64,000 nt of DNA, taken from Nageia nagi (taxonomy: Eukaryota > Pinophyta). How positions within the stretch are numbered: position 1 is the stretch's first letter; each line of letters starts with the position of its first letter. Shown here one piece after another: positions 48,140 through 59,992 of this stretch. A program made the translations under genes and the position numbers. Where the stretch lies: assembly GCA_050084985.1 (NCBI GenBank), contig JBITNC010000001.1:29388001-29452000 (forward strand). Direction: 5' to 3'. Under the pieces are notes generated by a model. The model did not search any database. It was given only the letters and a program-made list of their open reading frames with translations, and was not told the DNA's origin.

Positions 48140-49310
48140 TCCCCAACCTCCAAGCTATTTAATAGTACATCTAGGTGTCTTCTTGATTCCACTACCCTTT
48201 ATAAATGTTCTTACTCTTTGAACATCATCCCAAGTTCCCACTTCAACATAAATATTTGAAAGAAGAACATAACATACATGGACCTTAAATTTCTAGGCTC
48301 CAACGAAAAAGGATTATTGCTATAAATTCCCCTTTTCCTACAAATAGTTTAGTTAAAAAAAGAAGAACATAACTTTATGTTGTACAATAAAAATATGTTC
48401 CTTTTTGTCAACTTCAATCCAACTACATCTAGGTGTCTTCTTGATTCACTATCCTTCATCAATGTTTTTACTCTTTGAAGTTCTTCCCAAGTGCCCACTT
48501 CAACACAAATATTTGAAAGAAGAACATAACGTGCATGGACCTTAAATTTTTAGGCTCCAAAAAAAAAGGATTGTTGTGACAAATTCCACTTTTCCTACAA
48601 ATAGTTTAGTTAAAAAAAAAGGACATAACTTTATATCGTACAATAAAAACATGTACCCTTTTGTCAATTTCAATCCAACTACATCTAGGTGTCTTCTTGA
48701 TTTCACTATCCTTCATCAATATTTTTACTCTTTGAACATCATCCAAAGTGTCCACTTCAACATAAATATTTGAAAGAAGAACATAATGTGCATGGAGCTT
48801 AAATTTCTAGGTTTCAACAAAAAAGGATTTTTGCAATAAATTCCCCTTTTCTTACAAATAGTTTAGTTAAAAAAAAAAGAACATAACTTTATGTCATACA
48901 ATACAAATATGTACCCTTTGTCAACTTCAATCCAACTACATCTAGGTGTCTTCTTGATTCCACTATCCTTCATCAATGTTCTTACTCTTTGAACATCATC
49001 CCAAGTTCCCACTTCAACGTAAATATTTGAAAGAAGAACATAACATGCATGGACCTTAAATTTTTAGGCTCCAACAAAAAAGGATTTTTGTGACAAATTA
49101 TCCTTTTCCTATAGATAGTTTAGTTAAAAAAAAAAAGAACATAACTTTATGTCATACAATAAAAAACATGTACCCTTTTTTCAACTTCAATCCAACTATA
49201 TATAGGTTTCTTCATGATTCTACTATCTTTCATCAATGTTCTTACTCTATGATTCCACTATCCTTCATCAATGTTCTTACTATATGATTCCACTATCCTT
49301 CATCTAGGTA
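48140..49310. repeat. 257-bp tandem repeat, about 4.4 copies
   Basis: The marker CTAGGTGTCTTCTTGATT occurs at 48171, 48429, 48685 and 48942, with a degenerate copy near 49200, so the period is 256-258 bp. Each unit has TTGAAAGAAGAACATAACRTGCATGGAC and ends with a TTTAGTTAAAAAAA tract. The last unit decays into three short copies of TATGATTCCACTATCCTTCA (49240-49305). Confidence 0.9.
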
Positions 49311-50700
49311 TGAGGCTCTTGATGACTCTCTGGTTTCTCTTTTCATGGACTATGAGTTTCTTAACTTCTATCCCCTTAAACCAAAGGATTTTGAATCTTT
49401 TAAGCTCGTTAATATATTTGGCTTGGAGGTTCTATAGAGAATGTTGGATGCTAGATAATAGATTTAGTGGAAGGATAAAAATTGAAATTAGTATCAAAAG
49501 GCTATGTCATCTTAGGTGATTAAGGATAGATTCTTTTGAACTACTTAACATGTCGACATATATTATTGGATATTTACATTATGATGGATGAAAGTTGAAG
49601 TTTTATTCATTTATATAATTGCTCCTCATCATTACATTGCTTATATTTCTCTTATTCCTGTGCATCTTCCTCATCTTCTTTTTTTCTTTACAAGAGTAGA
49701 TTAAGAAGGTAGTTCACTTCTTCTCAAATAAGAACTAATATGTATAGAAAAGTGTGTTAATTTACCCTAGGGAAGGAAGAAGAAAGCAAAGTGTGATAGG
49801 TGAAGGAGAGGAAACTAGTAGAGAAGGTTGATAAGGGTAATCTCAAATTAATATAGAATAGGATGAAGGATGTAATTATAATTAACCTATTATAGTAGAA
49901 GAGGCTAATATTGTGATATTGATATACTCCTTTCTCTTCTTATTCACTATGATTATAAAATTGGGTTTTCTTAGCTAGTTCAACATATTTTGGCTATTCA
50001 CCTCCTTATAACTATGACTTGAATGTTGGTGTATGGTTTTTTCTTAAGATTTGCTAGGCCAAAAATATTTGTATTAACAAATTCCCCTTTTCTAGGTACA
50101 AATAGTTTAGTTAAAAATAGTTGATGTAGTACTTGATATTAATTATAGAAAATTTTATATAGAACACATGTACTACTTGATGTTAATTATTTTATATAAT
50201 ATCTTAAAATTTAGCAATATGACTAATTCCATGCATTAGGGATTATTTTTTAATGACTAATTCCATAGATTAGATTATATATATTCACTTACCATATTAT
50301 TTTGTAATGAATTTATATATACATGTGCCCTTGGTTTATATTTAGTAAATTGGGAATGTGTGCAAGTTACCTTTTGTTATGATGGACACCCCACCTCCAA
50401 CCCCTACACATCATGAAAACCCCCAATCTCCACCACATAGTCCACATGATGAAAACCCCCTACATTAACCCTTTAGTCCACCTCATGAAGACTCCACACT
50501 TATTCAATTGGATGAGGATCACCTTAGAGCAAAAACTTGATTCTCATTTTTAGTTCCTCTTTCCTGTTGATCATTTGATTGCGTAGGTGTCAAATATCTT
50601 TATTTCCATTCCTCGACCTATTCTTTATTTGTACATGCTTCTCAATCACCTACAATACAAAATTGATAAAAACATGCAAGATCTCTTGTCCATATATTCC
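49311..50700. other. non-coding sequence with a proline-rich patch
   Basis: At 50380 an ATG opens a short frame (MDTPPPTPTHHENPQ...) with repeated PPH-S-PHDENP text, broken by a stop at about 50467 and again at about 50539. It could be the N-terminal tail of a decayed element gene. Otherwise nothing recognised. Confidence 0.4.
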
Positions 50701-50754
50701 ACGTGCTTGCATTTGAACTCCTAAATGAATGTCACTTTGTTGATCCATTGATTG

Positions 50755-51965
50755 TCTCACAATCACGATGAATTAGAATATTCTCTTCCTCAACTAACCA
50801 AAAGAATTATAGAATTCTCACTTGATCTTGTAGATAGTTTTGTATTACACCAATCCACAATTGCACATGCATCTCTAAATTCGGTTGTCTCTAAAAATTT
50901 TAGTTGCTCTCTAGAAAGAGCTCTTTTAACGCATGCATGCATCATCTCCATCATGTTCTCCTTTACCATATCCAGCTTCAAAAAACTCCACATATGTTGG
51001 ATATTATTCTCTTTGTGAACCCTACTTAGCCAATAAAACATACTTGCATTTTTAAATTTCTTGTACAATTATCTGACTAAATTAAATGTTGTGCTATTTG
51101 AATTTTTATTTCTTTCAAATTGTTGTAAAATACCTTGACGCAATATTGGATAAACTCAAATGAATGTAATCAGTTATCACTCATGTAGAAATGGTACTCC
51201 TTAAAAAAAAATTATTATCTTTGGTTCTATCAATTACATGTCTATATATTATATGAACAAAAATGGAAACTTGCATTGAACTATAATATTGAGATTGAAT
51301 TTCTTCTTACGGTGCAAGAGTATAGCTTTTTGCAAAATCAACCACTAATAATATAGTTTCAACTGAAATGTGTTTCTACATAAGCGAAATTGACTATCAA
51401 CCATTGAACATGTTGGGAGTGTTGCACATATTTGGGTAGTATCTTACTCTTAAAATCATCCATAAATGTATGCACACTAATGTTTTCAATGAGCAAATCA
51501 ACACGCTTTCCAATTTTTCCATCCTTTAAAACATACTCAATATTCTTGAATTTTTTAACATCCACTAATTGTTGTCTAAATTCATGTTCACATTGTTTCA
51601 TGCATATATCCTCCTAACAATGAAAAGTTACCATATCCAATACATTCTTCAAAAATATATGCCTTCAAATAAAATGATTGGTCATTAGGAGTTTCACAAA
51701 ACAACCTTACTATAAATTCATTGATATTTTCATAAGACATATTAGTAATACCACATTCCTACATCCAATCATTAGTATATAAAGTACAACAAATATGTCG
51801 AAAAACATCATAAGAATATCCAAATTGCATGAGTCTTACATCAACGTATACTCTTTGGTTGTTAATTTTCATATACCAAGGTTTTGAGGAATTTTTTCAT
51901 GAAATTGAAACTCATTTTAAGTCAAAGAGTTCAAATTACAAATATGTAATTTTTTTTGACAATTT
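50755..51965 (-). pseudogene. decayed DDE transposase-like gene (unplaced family)
   Basis: Minus strand, several frames. In order: YSYDVFRHICCTLYTNDW and SFYLKAYIFEECIGYGNFSL (51810-51620); the open stretch 51601-51359 with FKNIEYVLKDGKIGKRVDLL and DDFKSKILPKYVQHSQHVQW; FAKSYTLAP, EIQSQYYSSMQVSIFVHIIY (51335-51245); EYHFYMS, SDNCTRNLK (about 51075); and YWLSRVHKENNIQH (open frame 51068-50790) overlapping FFEAGYGKGEHDGDDACMR in another frame, then DACAIVDWCNTKLS. The D (FAKSYT block), SDNC and GKGEHDG order is what a DDE/RNase H-fold transposase would show. I recall similar uncharacterised plant proteins but cannot name the family. Confidence 0.45.
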
Positions 51966-53719
51966 GATTATATTTCATGTTTATAAAGTAATTTTCAAAG
52001 AAACTAGTCCTTAAACTCAAAAAAATAGGTTCTATGACTTTTTTAATAACTTTTTTTTTGGAATTAAGAAAAAAAATTGTATGTTAACAATCTGCAGACA
52101 ATTATCTATTAAATAAAATTAAAAAAATGATAAATTTAGCTCAAATTATGCATGTCGTAGATTGGTAGTTTTTAAAATAACAATTACAATTAGTGAAAAA
52201 TTAAATAAATAAAAATATTCATGAAAAAATTATGAGAAATATCATGCACAATATTCAATGTGTTAGGCGTCTTTTCCCAAAAGGATTTAAAAAAATATAT
52301 ACATATTTTAGATCAAAATATGCTTACCATAGAAGACCATGTTATGCTCTTAAAATGATACATTTTAAACAATAGCTTTTAGAAGTGTCTATCATAAATC
52401 AATTTCTATCAAGTGAGTATTGGAATAAATTACATATTTGGAAAATACACTCCAAACACTACATTGTTACCCTAGTGACATTTTTCAAGATTTTATCTCT
52501 AAGGGCTTCAAAAGTTGAAATCATTTATGATGAAACCTAAAAATCAAGGAAAACACATCCACTTTTTTACCATTTCATGAACACATCTTCTTGTACTTAC
52601 CCTTATACATAACTTCTTTGTCGTATCAACTTCATCAACATCCATTTTTTCTCAATCTACTACTTGACGTTCAGCTTTAGGAATGTATAAGGCATCTTCT
52701 AATGTAAGAATAGCACTCCAAACTCTTTAATCAGTTGTGCAAAATATGTAACATTTGTTACTACATATCATCATGTAATATAATGTGAATCATCTCATGC
52801 TTTCAAATATTTTCATAGTTTCTTGAATTCCAAGTCTATTTTTCTTTCAATCTACTATAGTAGATTGAGCTTTAGGAAAGTATGGAACATGGAATAAAAA
52901 ACTCCGCTGAATTGTGTATTTTTTGTTTAAACATATATTTTCAATGACCTGAATTCAACTATATTTTAAAAATACTTACCTTCTATAGTATTTTTGGAGT
53001 TTTTTTCCCATTTTTCTCATATTTTTTTTGTTGTTTTGGACCTTTTTTTCATATTTAACCTCGAACTGTATTTTCAAAAAACCATATTTTTATTCTATAC
53101 CATAGAATAAAAAAAACGATGTTTAAACATGAAAAATGACATTTTTTTCATTTTTGGGAAAATTCTAAATTTTGCTCAAAAAATAGAAAAATGTCATTTT
53201 TAACTTCAAAAGATGGGCCATTTAAATGACGTCTAAATAGGGAAAAAATGTTGAATACGTTCAAAAAATGCAGGTTTGACCACGAATTTTACAAATCACC
53301 TAAATGGGTTTTTTCCTCTAAAATGCGTCATTGAAACGTGAAAGATGTCAGGAAAATGCAGGAAAAATGGAACTTAAAACACCCTATTGTACCTACCATT
53401 TTTGACATTTTTGCATCTAAAAATGACATTTAAACATGGAATAAATGTGTATTAAGAGGAAAAGATGTGGGTCAACAGAGATAGAACCCGTGTTTGGAAG
53501 GAAAAGATGCCAAAAAAATGCTTTTTTTGCATCTAAACGTCATGTAAATGGCCAAAAAATGCTAAAGATGCTACAAAAATGTGGGATGTGCTAGACAACT
53601 GGGGAGAAGGAATAAAGGAGGGAAAAGGGTTTTTCCCCTCATTTTTGCTTTGCAAGGCTTGGAGAAAGAGAGAGGAGCTAGAGCATTATTGATTGAGGGA
53701 GATTTTCCAAGACACCAAA
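51966..53719. other. AT-rich region upstream of the hAT gene
   Basis: No gene. A unit of about 55 bp (TTTCTCAATCTACTACTTGACGTTC...TTTAGGAA) recurs about 200 bp later (52645, 52845). Between 53090 and 53560 AAAATGACATTTTT, CATCTAAA and AAAATGCAGG-like words recur in both directions, which may be subterminal repeats of the hAT element. No terminal inverted repeat could be fixed because the other end is outside the window. Confidence 0.4.
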
Positions 53720-54768
53720 ATGACAAAAGAGATGGATAGGTTTTGGCAATATGTGACTCCAATTTAGGGGGTTCATGGCAATTCTCAGCATTTCAGTTGC
53801 AATCTATGTGGTAAGCCTATCCGAGGAACAATTACAAGTTTCAAAGGGCATCTTTCTGGGAGACCAAGGAGTGATGTAGAGAGTTGCCACCCAAAAACAA
53901 CTCTAGATCTTGCTTTGGATGCAATTAGAGCTTTGGATTCTATTGTTGAGAAAAAAGAGAGGAAACAAGCATTTCGAATAAAGCTAGAAGGGATAAGCTG
54001 TTCAAGTGGAAATGTGTCCAATCCAAGTGTGGGTGCGTGCAAGTGCAAGTGTCTATAGACCTAGTGGAAGTGAATACCCTGGAAGGATTGAAATCCATTC
54101 CTACTTTCAACTCCGAACAACTCATGGATCCCAACCATCCATTATGAGTATGTTGAAGAAGAAGGAGAAGAAAGAAGCTGATTTGATGTTGGTAAAATTG
54201 ATCTATTATGGAGTTCCAATCCACATTACTATGAGTTTATTTTGGCAACCAGTGATCGATGCAATGGCTAACACTGGACCTAGGTATGTGGGCCTTACTC
54301 ATGTAAAAATGCAAGGGTCTCTCATAAAGGATCTCAAGTAAGAAGTCCATGATAGGTATGTAAATAGTGATATCAAATTTCAATAGATAATATGTATTAC
54401 ATTTTTTAAATTACTTTTTTTATTTAGTTGTTTTATAATTTATTTTATTTTTTATTTTACTATTTTTAGAATGGTTGGTAATGAAGAATCTTGGAAGTTA
54501 TCGGGTTGCATAATATTATCTGATGGGTGGTTGGATAGTAAGAGTAGAAGCTTGATTAATTTTTTGGTATACTCCAAATATGGGACAATAATTAAGAAAT
54601 CCATTGATGCATCTGATAAGGCAAAAGATGCAAACTTGTTATGTGACTTATTGGATCAGTTTGTGAAGGATGTGGGGTCGGAGCATGTTGTTCAGGTGAT
54701 CACAGATAATGCTTCTAGTTATGTTGCAGCAGGTAGTAAGCTCATGAATATGTATCCCTTCTTGTATT
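53720..54768 (+). pseudogene. hAT transposase (BED + DUF659), 5' part
   Basis: A hAT transposase moves DNA elements by cut-and-paste. From the ATG at 53720 (MTKEMDRFWQYVTP) the first 330 bp encode a BED zinc finger (CNLCGKPIRGTITSFKGHLS). A frame break near 54040 is followed by IEIHSYFQLRTTHGSQPSIM and WQPVIDAMANTGPRYVG. A 114-bp intron with GT and AG ends (54356-54469) precedes the DUF659 core: SWKLSGCIILSDGWLDSKSR, INFLVYSKYGTIIKKSIDAS and HVVQVITDNASSYVAAGSKL, where SDGW and TDNA hold the catalytic Asp positions. Early stops are present, for example at about 53765 and 54340. The gene is cut at 54768, after PFLY, by element D and resumes at 63402. Confidence 0.88.
54764..54768. repeat. target-site duplication of element D, left
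   Basis: GTATT, repeated at 63397-63401. Confidence 0.92.
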
Positions 54769-55250
54769 TGAAGGATTTGAACTAGATCTAAAAAAATCCT
54801 TAAGGACCTAAGACTAGGAAACTCAATCATACACAAGATAACACAATCACACAAGATAACACAAGTGTAATGTGGTTCCTCCCTCCTTGGGAGTACATCC
54901 ACAACTAGTATCTCAATTCTCAAGTATGCCCCTCTTACAACTATTCTCTTCCTTTCCTACACAACTAGTAGAGTAATCTTACTTCAAAAACTTAGTTATG
55001 TTACAAGAGGAGAGGCCCTCTATTTATAGCTTAAGAGCACCTCCCTAACCTCCCTTTAACCCAAGGGTAAGGTTAGGGTTACAATAAATGTATCACCTAA
55101 CTTTAACCTACCAACTAACCACTTGGTAAAGTCAAAGTCTACATATTAAAGAATTCAATTAATCTCTTAAGGTATCTACATACCCTTAAGTGATTAATTG
55201 AATTTACAAGGAGTTTAGATATTCACAATATTTCATTACAAATTCTAACA
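54769..55250 (-). repeat. 3' LTR of element D
   Basis: TGTTAGAATTTG ... AAATCCTTCA on the minus strand, 482 bp, with TATAAATAGAGGGCC near 55015-55030. Confidence 0.95.
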
Positions 55251-55734
55251 CTTCCTTTTAATGCAATATTGGGATAGAGCGTAGAAGAAAGAAGAGAGAG
55301 AGTAAGAGAGAGTTCTCCTCCATAGAGATACAAGTGGAGATGAGAACATTTACATATTTGAGAATCTTTTTGAGAACTAGTATGAGACTCACTACATTAC
55401 CATTTGACAAAAAATGGTTTACAATACAATCATTAACCACAACTGGTTTCACTGTACATAGTAGTCGATCAACTTTAAGCTGACATATGAGTCTCCATGA
55501 GCTTGCTTTCACAAGGTGAGTAACCTACATTTCTGAAGAAGATCCTGCATGCTACAAGCAACTCATGAACAAAATCAGTTAGATGCATCATATATTCAAA
55601 TAAGAGAATCAAATAATACCATCTTATAAATAACTAATCAATGGTGCACTATAAGCCATCACGGAGATGCCAAGCCATCACTCATAGTCACCTGTTGTAT
55701 ATAGACATGTGTTGATTTTAAATAGAGCATAAAA
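55251..55734 (-). other. polypurine tract and distal 3' UTR of element D
   Basis: The tract reads AAAAGGAAG (55259-55251), against AAGGGGGAG in elements A and C. The rest matches 4356-4834 closely. Confidence 0.8.
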
Positions 55735-56050
55735 ATTGTACAATGAGTTTCTCATGCAGAGCAAACTCACCATGGAGGTCTAGAATGTACAACAAGTTCC
55801 TCATGCAGAGCGAACTTACCATGGAGGTATATTAATTTTATGCTCAAAATTTGTACAACAAGTTTCTCATGCAGAGCAAACTTACCACGGAGGTGTAAAA
55901 TGTACAACAAGTTTGTCATGCAGAGCAAACTTACTACTGAGGTATAAAATAATCAACACTCTATAACAATAATTGTACAACTTGTCATGCAGAGCAAACT
56001 TACCACGGAGGTCTAGAATGTACAATAAAAAAAGGCCTCTTAGAGGTGAA
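55735..56050 (-). repeat. tandem array in the 3' UTR of element D
   Basis: Five copies, on the minus strand, of GGTAAGTTTGCTCTGCATGA then CAAACTTGTTGTACA with 50-80 bp spacing, equivalent to 3978-4355 in element A. Confidence 0.85.
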
Positions 56051-56071
56051 GTTATCATCACTAACAAAAGT

Positions 56072-57125
56072 TTAAACTTCACTCCCCTTTGAGGGCAACT
56101 TCACCAACCCGAGAGAATCCCTAAGCTTGCAGAACTGAGCTTTAGGAAGGGGCTTGGTGAACAAATCAGTAGAGTTTTCAGTAGATGGATAATACTGCAA
56201 GTGTATGATGTCATCTAGAACCTTCTCCCTGATAAAATGGGCTTGGATTTTCACATGTTTGGTTCTCTGATGGAACATAGGATTCTTAGCCAAAGAGATA
56301 GTCGATTGATTGTTCTGACGAAATAAGAGATGGGCCATTTTGCTTATACCCAATTTCATTCAAAAGATGCCTCAGCCAAATAGCGTCTTGGGCAGCAATA
56401 GACATGGCTCGATATTCGGCTTCGGTGGTAGAAAGATTCACAGTAGGTTGCTTCTTGGAAGCCCAAGAGATAGCACCTGAACCAATGCTGAACACATATG
56501 CAGAGGTTGATTTTCTATCATATCTATCTCCCCCATAATCAGAATCTGAGAACCCTGAGAGAACAATCGAGGGCACTTTGGAATACTTAAGAGCAAGATC
56601 CTTTGTCCCTGCGACATACCTCAAGATTTGCTTAACAGCATTGAGGTGTTCAACATATGGTTTTTGCATGAATCGTGCCATCAGATTCACTGTAAAGGCA
56701 ATATCAGGTCGAGAGATAGTCAGATACAGAAGACTACCAATCAATTGCCTATAAGTTGTAGCATCAGTCAACTGAGAATCTAAGCTCAATGATACAACGA
56801 TTCCAGGAGAAACAGGTATTGCAGCATATTTACACTCCTCCATTCCAAACTTTTGCAAGATGTCTGATATATACTTAGATTGACTAAGATAAGTACAATC
56901 TTTGTGTTGGTATACTTGCATCCTAAGATAGTAATGCAATAGACCTAGATCAGTCATTTCAAATGTTGCCTTTAGTTTGGAGATGCACTCTTGGATGATT
57001 TCAATATTATTGCCAGTTATGAGAAGATCATCCACATAAAGGAGAATTATGACCATGTCTTTTCCTTGATTGAGTACATAGAGATCTGAATCTGAGAAGC
57101 ACTTGGAAAAAACCAATATCTGCAA
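56072..57125 (-). pseudogene. element D RT C-terminal half and RNase H, frame-broken
   Basis: The frame 57125-56286 has FSKCFSDSDLYVLNQGKDMV, ILLYVDDLLITGN (YVDD intact), SGFSDSDYGGDRYDRKST and TTEAEYRAMS. A break near 56320 shifts to the frame 56359-56072, with NQSTISLAKNPMFHQRTKHV and HFIREKVLDDIIHLQY, ending KLPSKGSEV and a stop at 56072, which is the natural polyprotein end. RNase H acidic residues are kept. A one- or two-base indel appears to be the only damage here. Confidence 0.9.
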
Positions 57126-57831
57126 AGAATCCTAAAATTTTCTTGTACCATGCTCTAGGTGCTTGCTTAAGTCCATACAAAGACTTCTTTATCTTACACA
57201 CAAGAGACTCTTTTCCTTCTGGAATAAATCCTTCTGGTTGATTCATGTAGATTTCAACATCCAAGTCACCATTGAGAAATGCACTCTTGACATCAAGTTG
57301 AAAAGCTTTCCATCCTTGAGCTGTAGAAAGAGCAAGGATTATTCTGACAGTAGGCATCTTGGCCACAGGAGCAAAGGTTTCCTCATAATCAATACCATAT
57401 TTCTGAGCGAATCTTTTGGCCACTAACCTTGCCTTGTATTTTTCAATTTTTCTATCAGAATTGTACTTGACCTTGTATATCCACTTATTGTCAATCACAT
57501 TTTTCTCATTGGGATAAGGAACCAAATCCCAAGTTTCATTTTTTATGAGTGCTTCATACTCAACTTTCATAGCTTCCATCCAACACTCTTGCTTGGAAGC
57601 TTCTTTGAAGGTTGATGGCTCATGCATATTATCAATTTTGGCAAATAAAGAGTTATTCAAGGTCATACTCCTTGTAATTCTCTGTGTTGGAGAATTTTGC
57701 TCTTGTGGTGACTTCTCTACATGATCATCTAACCAGTTAGGTGAAAGGTGAAGAATCATCTGTATCAGAAACCTCAGCATGAGAGGTCGTATCCTTAGAA
57801 AGTTCATTGAACTTGACATCCCTAGAAACAA
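57028..57831 (-). pseudogene. element D RT N-terminal half, frame-broken
   Basis: Open frame 57831-57028 carrying WMEAMKVEYEALIKNETWDL, NKWIYKVKYNSDRKIEKYKA, FQLDVKSAFLNGDLDVEIYM and SLYGLKQAPRAWYKKILGFF, then a shift near 57110 into the next frame. An upstream shift around 57750 joins it to the integrase tail. Compared with element A, W replaces R in QAPRAW, the usual family residue. Confidence 0.9.
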
Positions 57832-58435
57832 AGACTATTTTATGGGATGAGGAGTAGAGCCTGTAACCTCTATGCTGATTATCATACCCCACAAAGATGC
57901 ATTTTTTCTGATCGTTTATCTAGCTTCTTTCTTTTCTATGAGGTAATGAAGGCAAATGCATCACAACCGAAGACCCTAAAGTGTGAGAGGTTAGGTTTCT
58001 TTCCTATCCATGCTTCATACGGAGTTTTACCTTCAACTGCTTTAGTAGGACACCTATTTAGGGTGTGAATAGCAGTGTGAACAGCTTCTCCCCATAAGAA
58101 ACTAGGAAGGTTACCCAACATGCATCTTGCCATTTCCATAATGGTGCGATTCTTCCTTTCAGCAACTCCATTTTGCTGAGGGGTGTAAGGGATTGTGAAT
58201 TGTCACTTAATCCCATGTTTAACATAATAGTTGTTAAACTCGTTGCTATTATATTCATCCCATTATCAGATCTCAGCATCTTGATCTTAAAATCAGTTTG
58301 ATTTTCAACAAGTGCCTTGAAGTCTTTAAACCTGTCAAAAGTTTGATCCTTGTGTTCAAGTAGATAACCAAATGTCATCCTACTGAAGTCATCAATGAAG
58401 GTCAGAACATAAGAAGCTCCCCCTAGAGACTTAGT
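57832..58435 (-). pseudogene. element D integrase core, frame-broken
   Basis: After the TAG at 58438-58436 the frame continues TKSLGGASYVLTFIDDFSRM, DFKIKMLRSDNG, then loses one base near 58262 relative to element A (GGGATGAATAT against GGGGGTGAGTAT). The core goes on in another frame with QQNGVAERKNRT and the open stretch 58139-57936 (MARCMLGNLPSFLWGEAVHT, KKPNLSHFRVFGCDAFAF), stopping at a TAG that is GAG in element A. A TGA is present at the Arg codon before QFTIPY. Confidence 0.88.
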
Positions 58436-59992
58436 CTAAAATGGACCCATCAAATCTGAATGCACAAGCTGAAGAGGATGAGTAGCCCGAGTTACCTTAT
58501 CTTTTTCAAACTTTTGCCTATTCATCTTTCCTAGAATGCACCTTTCACAAAGACCAATTGTGGGTGAAATATTAGGTAAACCTTCCACAAGTTCTTGAGT
58601 TTTCATATCTTGAATACTCTTGTGGTTAAGGTGCCCTAATCGTTGATGCCAAAGATTACCCATTGAACAAACATTTGTAGCAAGACAAATCTTTGAAGGT
58701 ACTTGATCCACAATATAAAGGTCATCCTTTACTGATCCTTTCATCAAGGTGGTAAGTTCTTTCTTAACACACCAGGAGTGTGAGATAAACTCAAATGAGC
58801 ATCCTTTCCTTGTAATCTGAATTACGGAGATGAGATTCATCCTTAGTTTAGGCACATAAAAGACATTATCAAGAGTCTTTCCATGAATCTTCACACTCCC
58901 TATTCCTTGAACATCAAGGACTGTATTATCACCTATCACAACTGCATCCTTTTTGTACTTATGAAAGTTTTCAAACTTATCCTTTTCATAACACATGTGA
59001 TTAGTGCATCCTGAATCAACAATCCAATCATTTGAAATAGTTTGAGTCATTGAGTAGTAGGCAACAGTAGTAGTATGTTTATTCTTCTTTCTATTATTGA
59101 AATTTCTCACATTTGCATTTCCCTTGCCTTTTTGAGCAAATTTCTTTTTGCAACAATCATACTCTTTGTGCCCAAAGATGCCACAAAAGTTACAATTTCC
59201 ATCAAACTTTTTCTGAGGTGTTGGATTGCTTGATCCAGCTTTGTCATTCCTTTGCCTGTAGTTGCCATTGTTGTTGCCCTTTTTGTCATACTTCCTGAAG
59301 GTAGATGAAGACTTGTTATCTTTGAATTTATAATGTTTGAACTTTTTCTTGAAAGGAGTTTTGGTTGCTCCAAGAGCAATGCTATTATCCTTTGGAGAAA
59401 GGTTCAACATTTTCTTGTTCAAAGTTTCCTCATGCTTCAGAAGGAGTCTAGAAAGGTTATCAAGTGAGATGACATCTTCTTCATCATCGAGCTTTGTTTC
59501 CATAACCGTGATAAAGTTGCTGAACTTTGTAGTAAGGCTTTGAAGAATGATGAAGACCATGAACTCATCATTGATCCAGTTGCACCCACAACCAACCAGT
59601 TGTATCCTGAGGTCAATGATTTTGTTTAAGTAGATGGAGGCACTTTCATCTTCACTTTGTCGATATTGCAACAACTTTTGTAGAATGGTGAACCTCCTTG
59701 AAAACTTGGACCCAAGGTAAATTTTCTTTAGCCTATCCCAAGTTTCCTTTGCTGAAGTTGATGAAGAGATCATGAGAAGGACATCATCTGAAACTACACG
59801 ATAAATCATTGAAGTTGCTAACTCATTCTTTGAGTTGTATACTTCAAGAGCCTTCTCATCGGTAGGAGCAACCAAGTCTTCACTAACTATCTGCCACAAC
59901 TTCCTTGCTTGTAACTCGGCTTTCATACGAGGTTCCCATATTCCAAAGTTGGAACCATCAAGTATATGCTTGGGAACGAAGGTTTCAACCAT
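58436..59992 (-). CDS. element D gag, protease and integrase zinc domain, open frame
   Basis: Open from the ATG at 59992 (MVETFVPKH) for 518 codons to TAG at 58438-58436; the frame is also open upstream to 60064, but element A's homology favours 59992. Gag core (TWDRLKKIYLGSKFSRRFTI) about residues 84-103, intact CCHC knuckle CNFCGIFGHKEYDC at about 267-280, protease WIVDSGCTNHM at about 323-333, and the integrase HHCC domain LWHQRLGHLNHKSI ... CERCILGK at about 447-490. It ends HSDLMGPF just after the first catalytic Asp. In the cell this would give capsid and protease only, unless the stop is read through. The same TAG is present in element A. Confidence 0.9.
   Translation of the reverse strand: MVETFVPKHILDGSNFGIWEPRMKAELQARKLWQIVSEDLVAPTDEKALEVYNSKNELATSMIYRVVSDDVLLMISSSTSAKETWDRLKKIYLGSKFSRRFTILQKLLQYRQSEDESASIYLNKIIDLRIQLVGCGCNWINDEFMVFIILQSLTTKFSNFITVMETKLDDEEDVISLDNLSRLLLKHEETLNKKMLNLSPKDNSIALGATKTPFKKKFKHYKFKDNKSSSTFRKYDKKGNNNGNYRQRNDKAGSSNPTPQKKFDGNCNFCGIFGHKEYDCCKKKFAQKGKGNANVRNFNNRKKNKHTTTVAYYSMTQTISNDWIVDSGCTNHMCYEKDKFENFHKYKKDAVVIGDNTVLDVQGIGSVKIHGKTLDNVFYVPKLRMNLISVIQITRKGCSFEFISHSWCVKKELTTLMKGSVKDDLYIVDQVPSKICLATNVCSMGNLWHQRLGHLNHKSIQDMKTQELVEGLPNISPTIGLCERCILGKMNRQKFEKDKVTRATHPLQLVHSDLMGPF

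Noticed and set aside
48140-49310. 257-bp array as a CRISPR-like or rDNA spacer structure
   Set aside because: Units are contiguous with no regular unique spacers, no rRNA sequence lies nearby, and the context is plant nuclear.
57163-57426. 87-codon + strand frame opposite element D RT, and the equivalent frame opposite element A RT (2753-2565)
   Set aside because: Mirror frames of the conserved RT coding strand; they appear in both copies only because the RT does.
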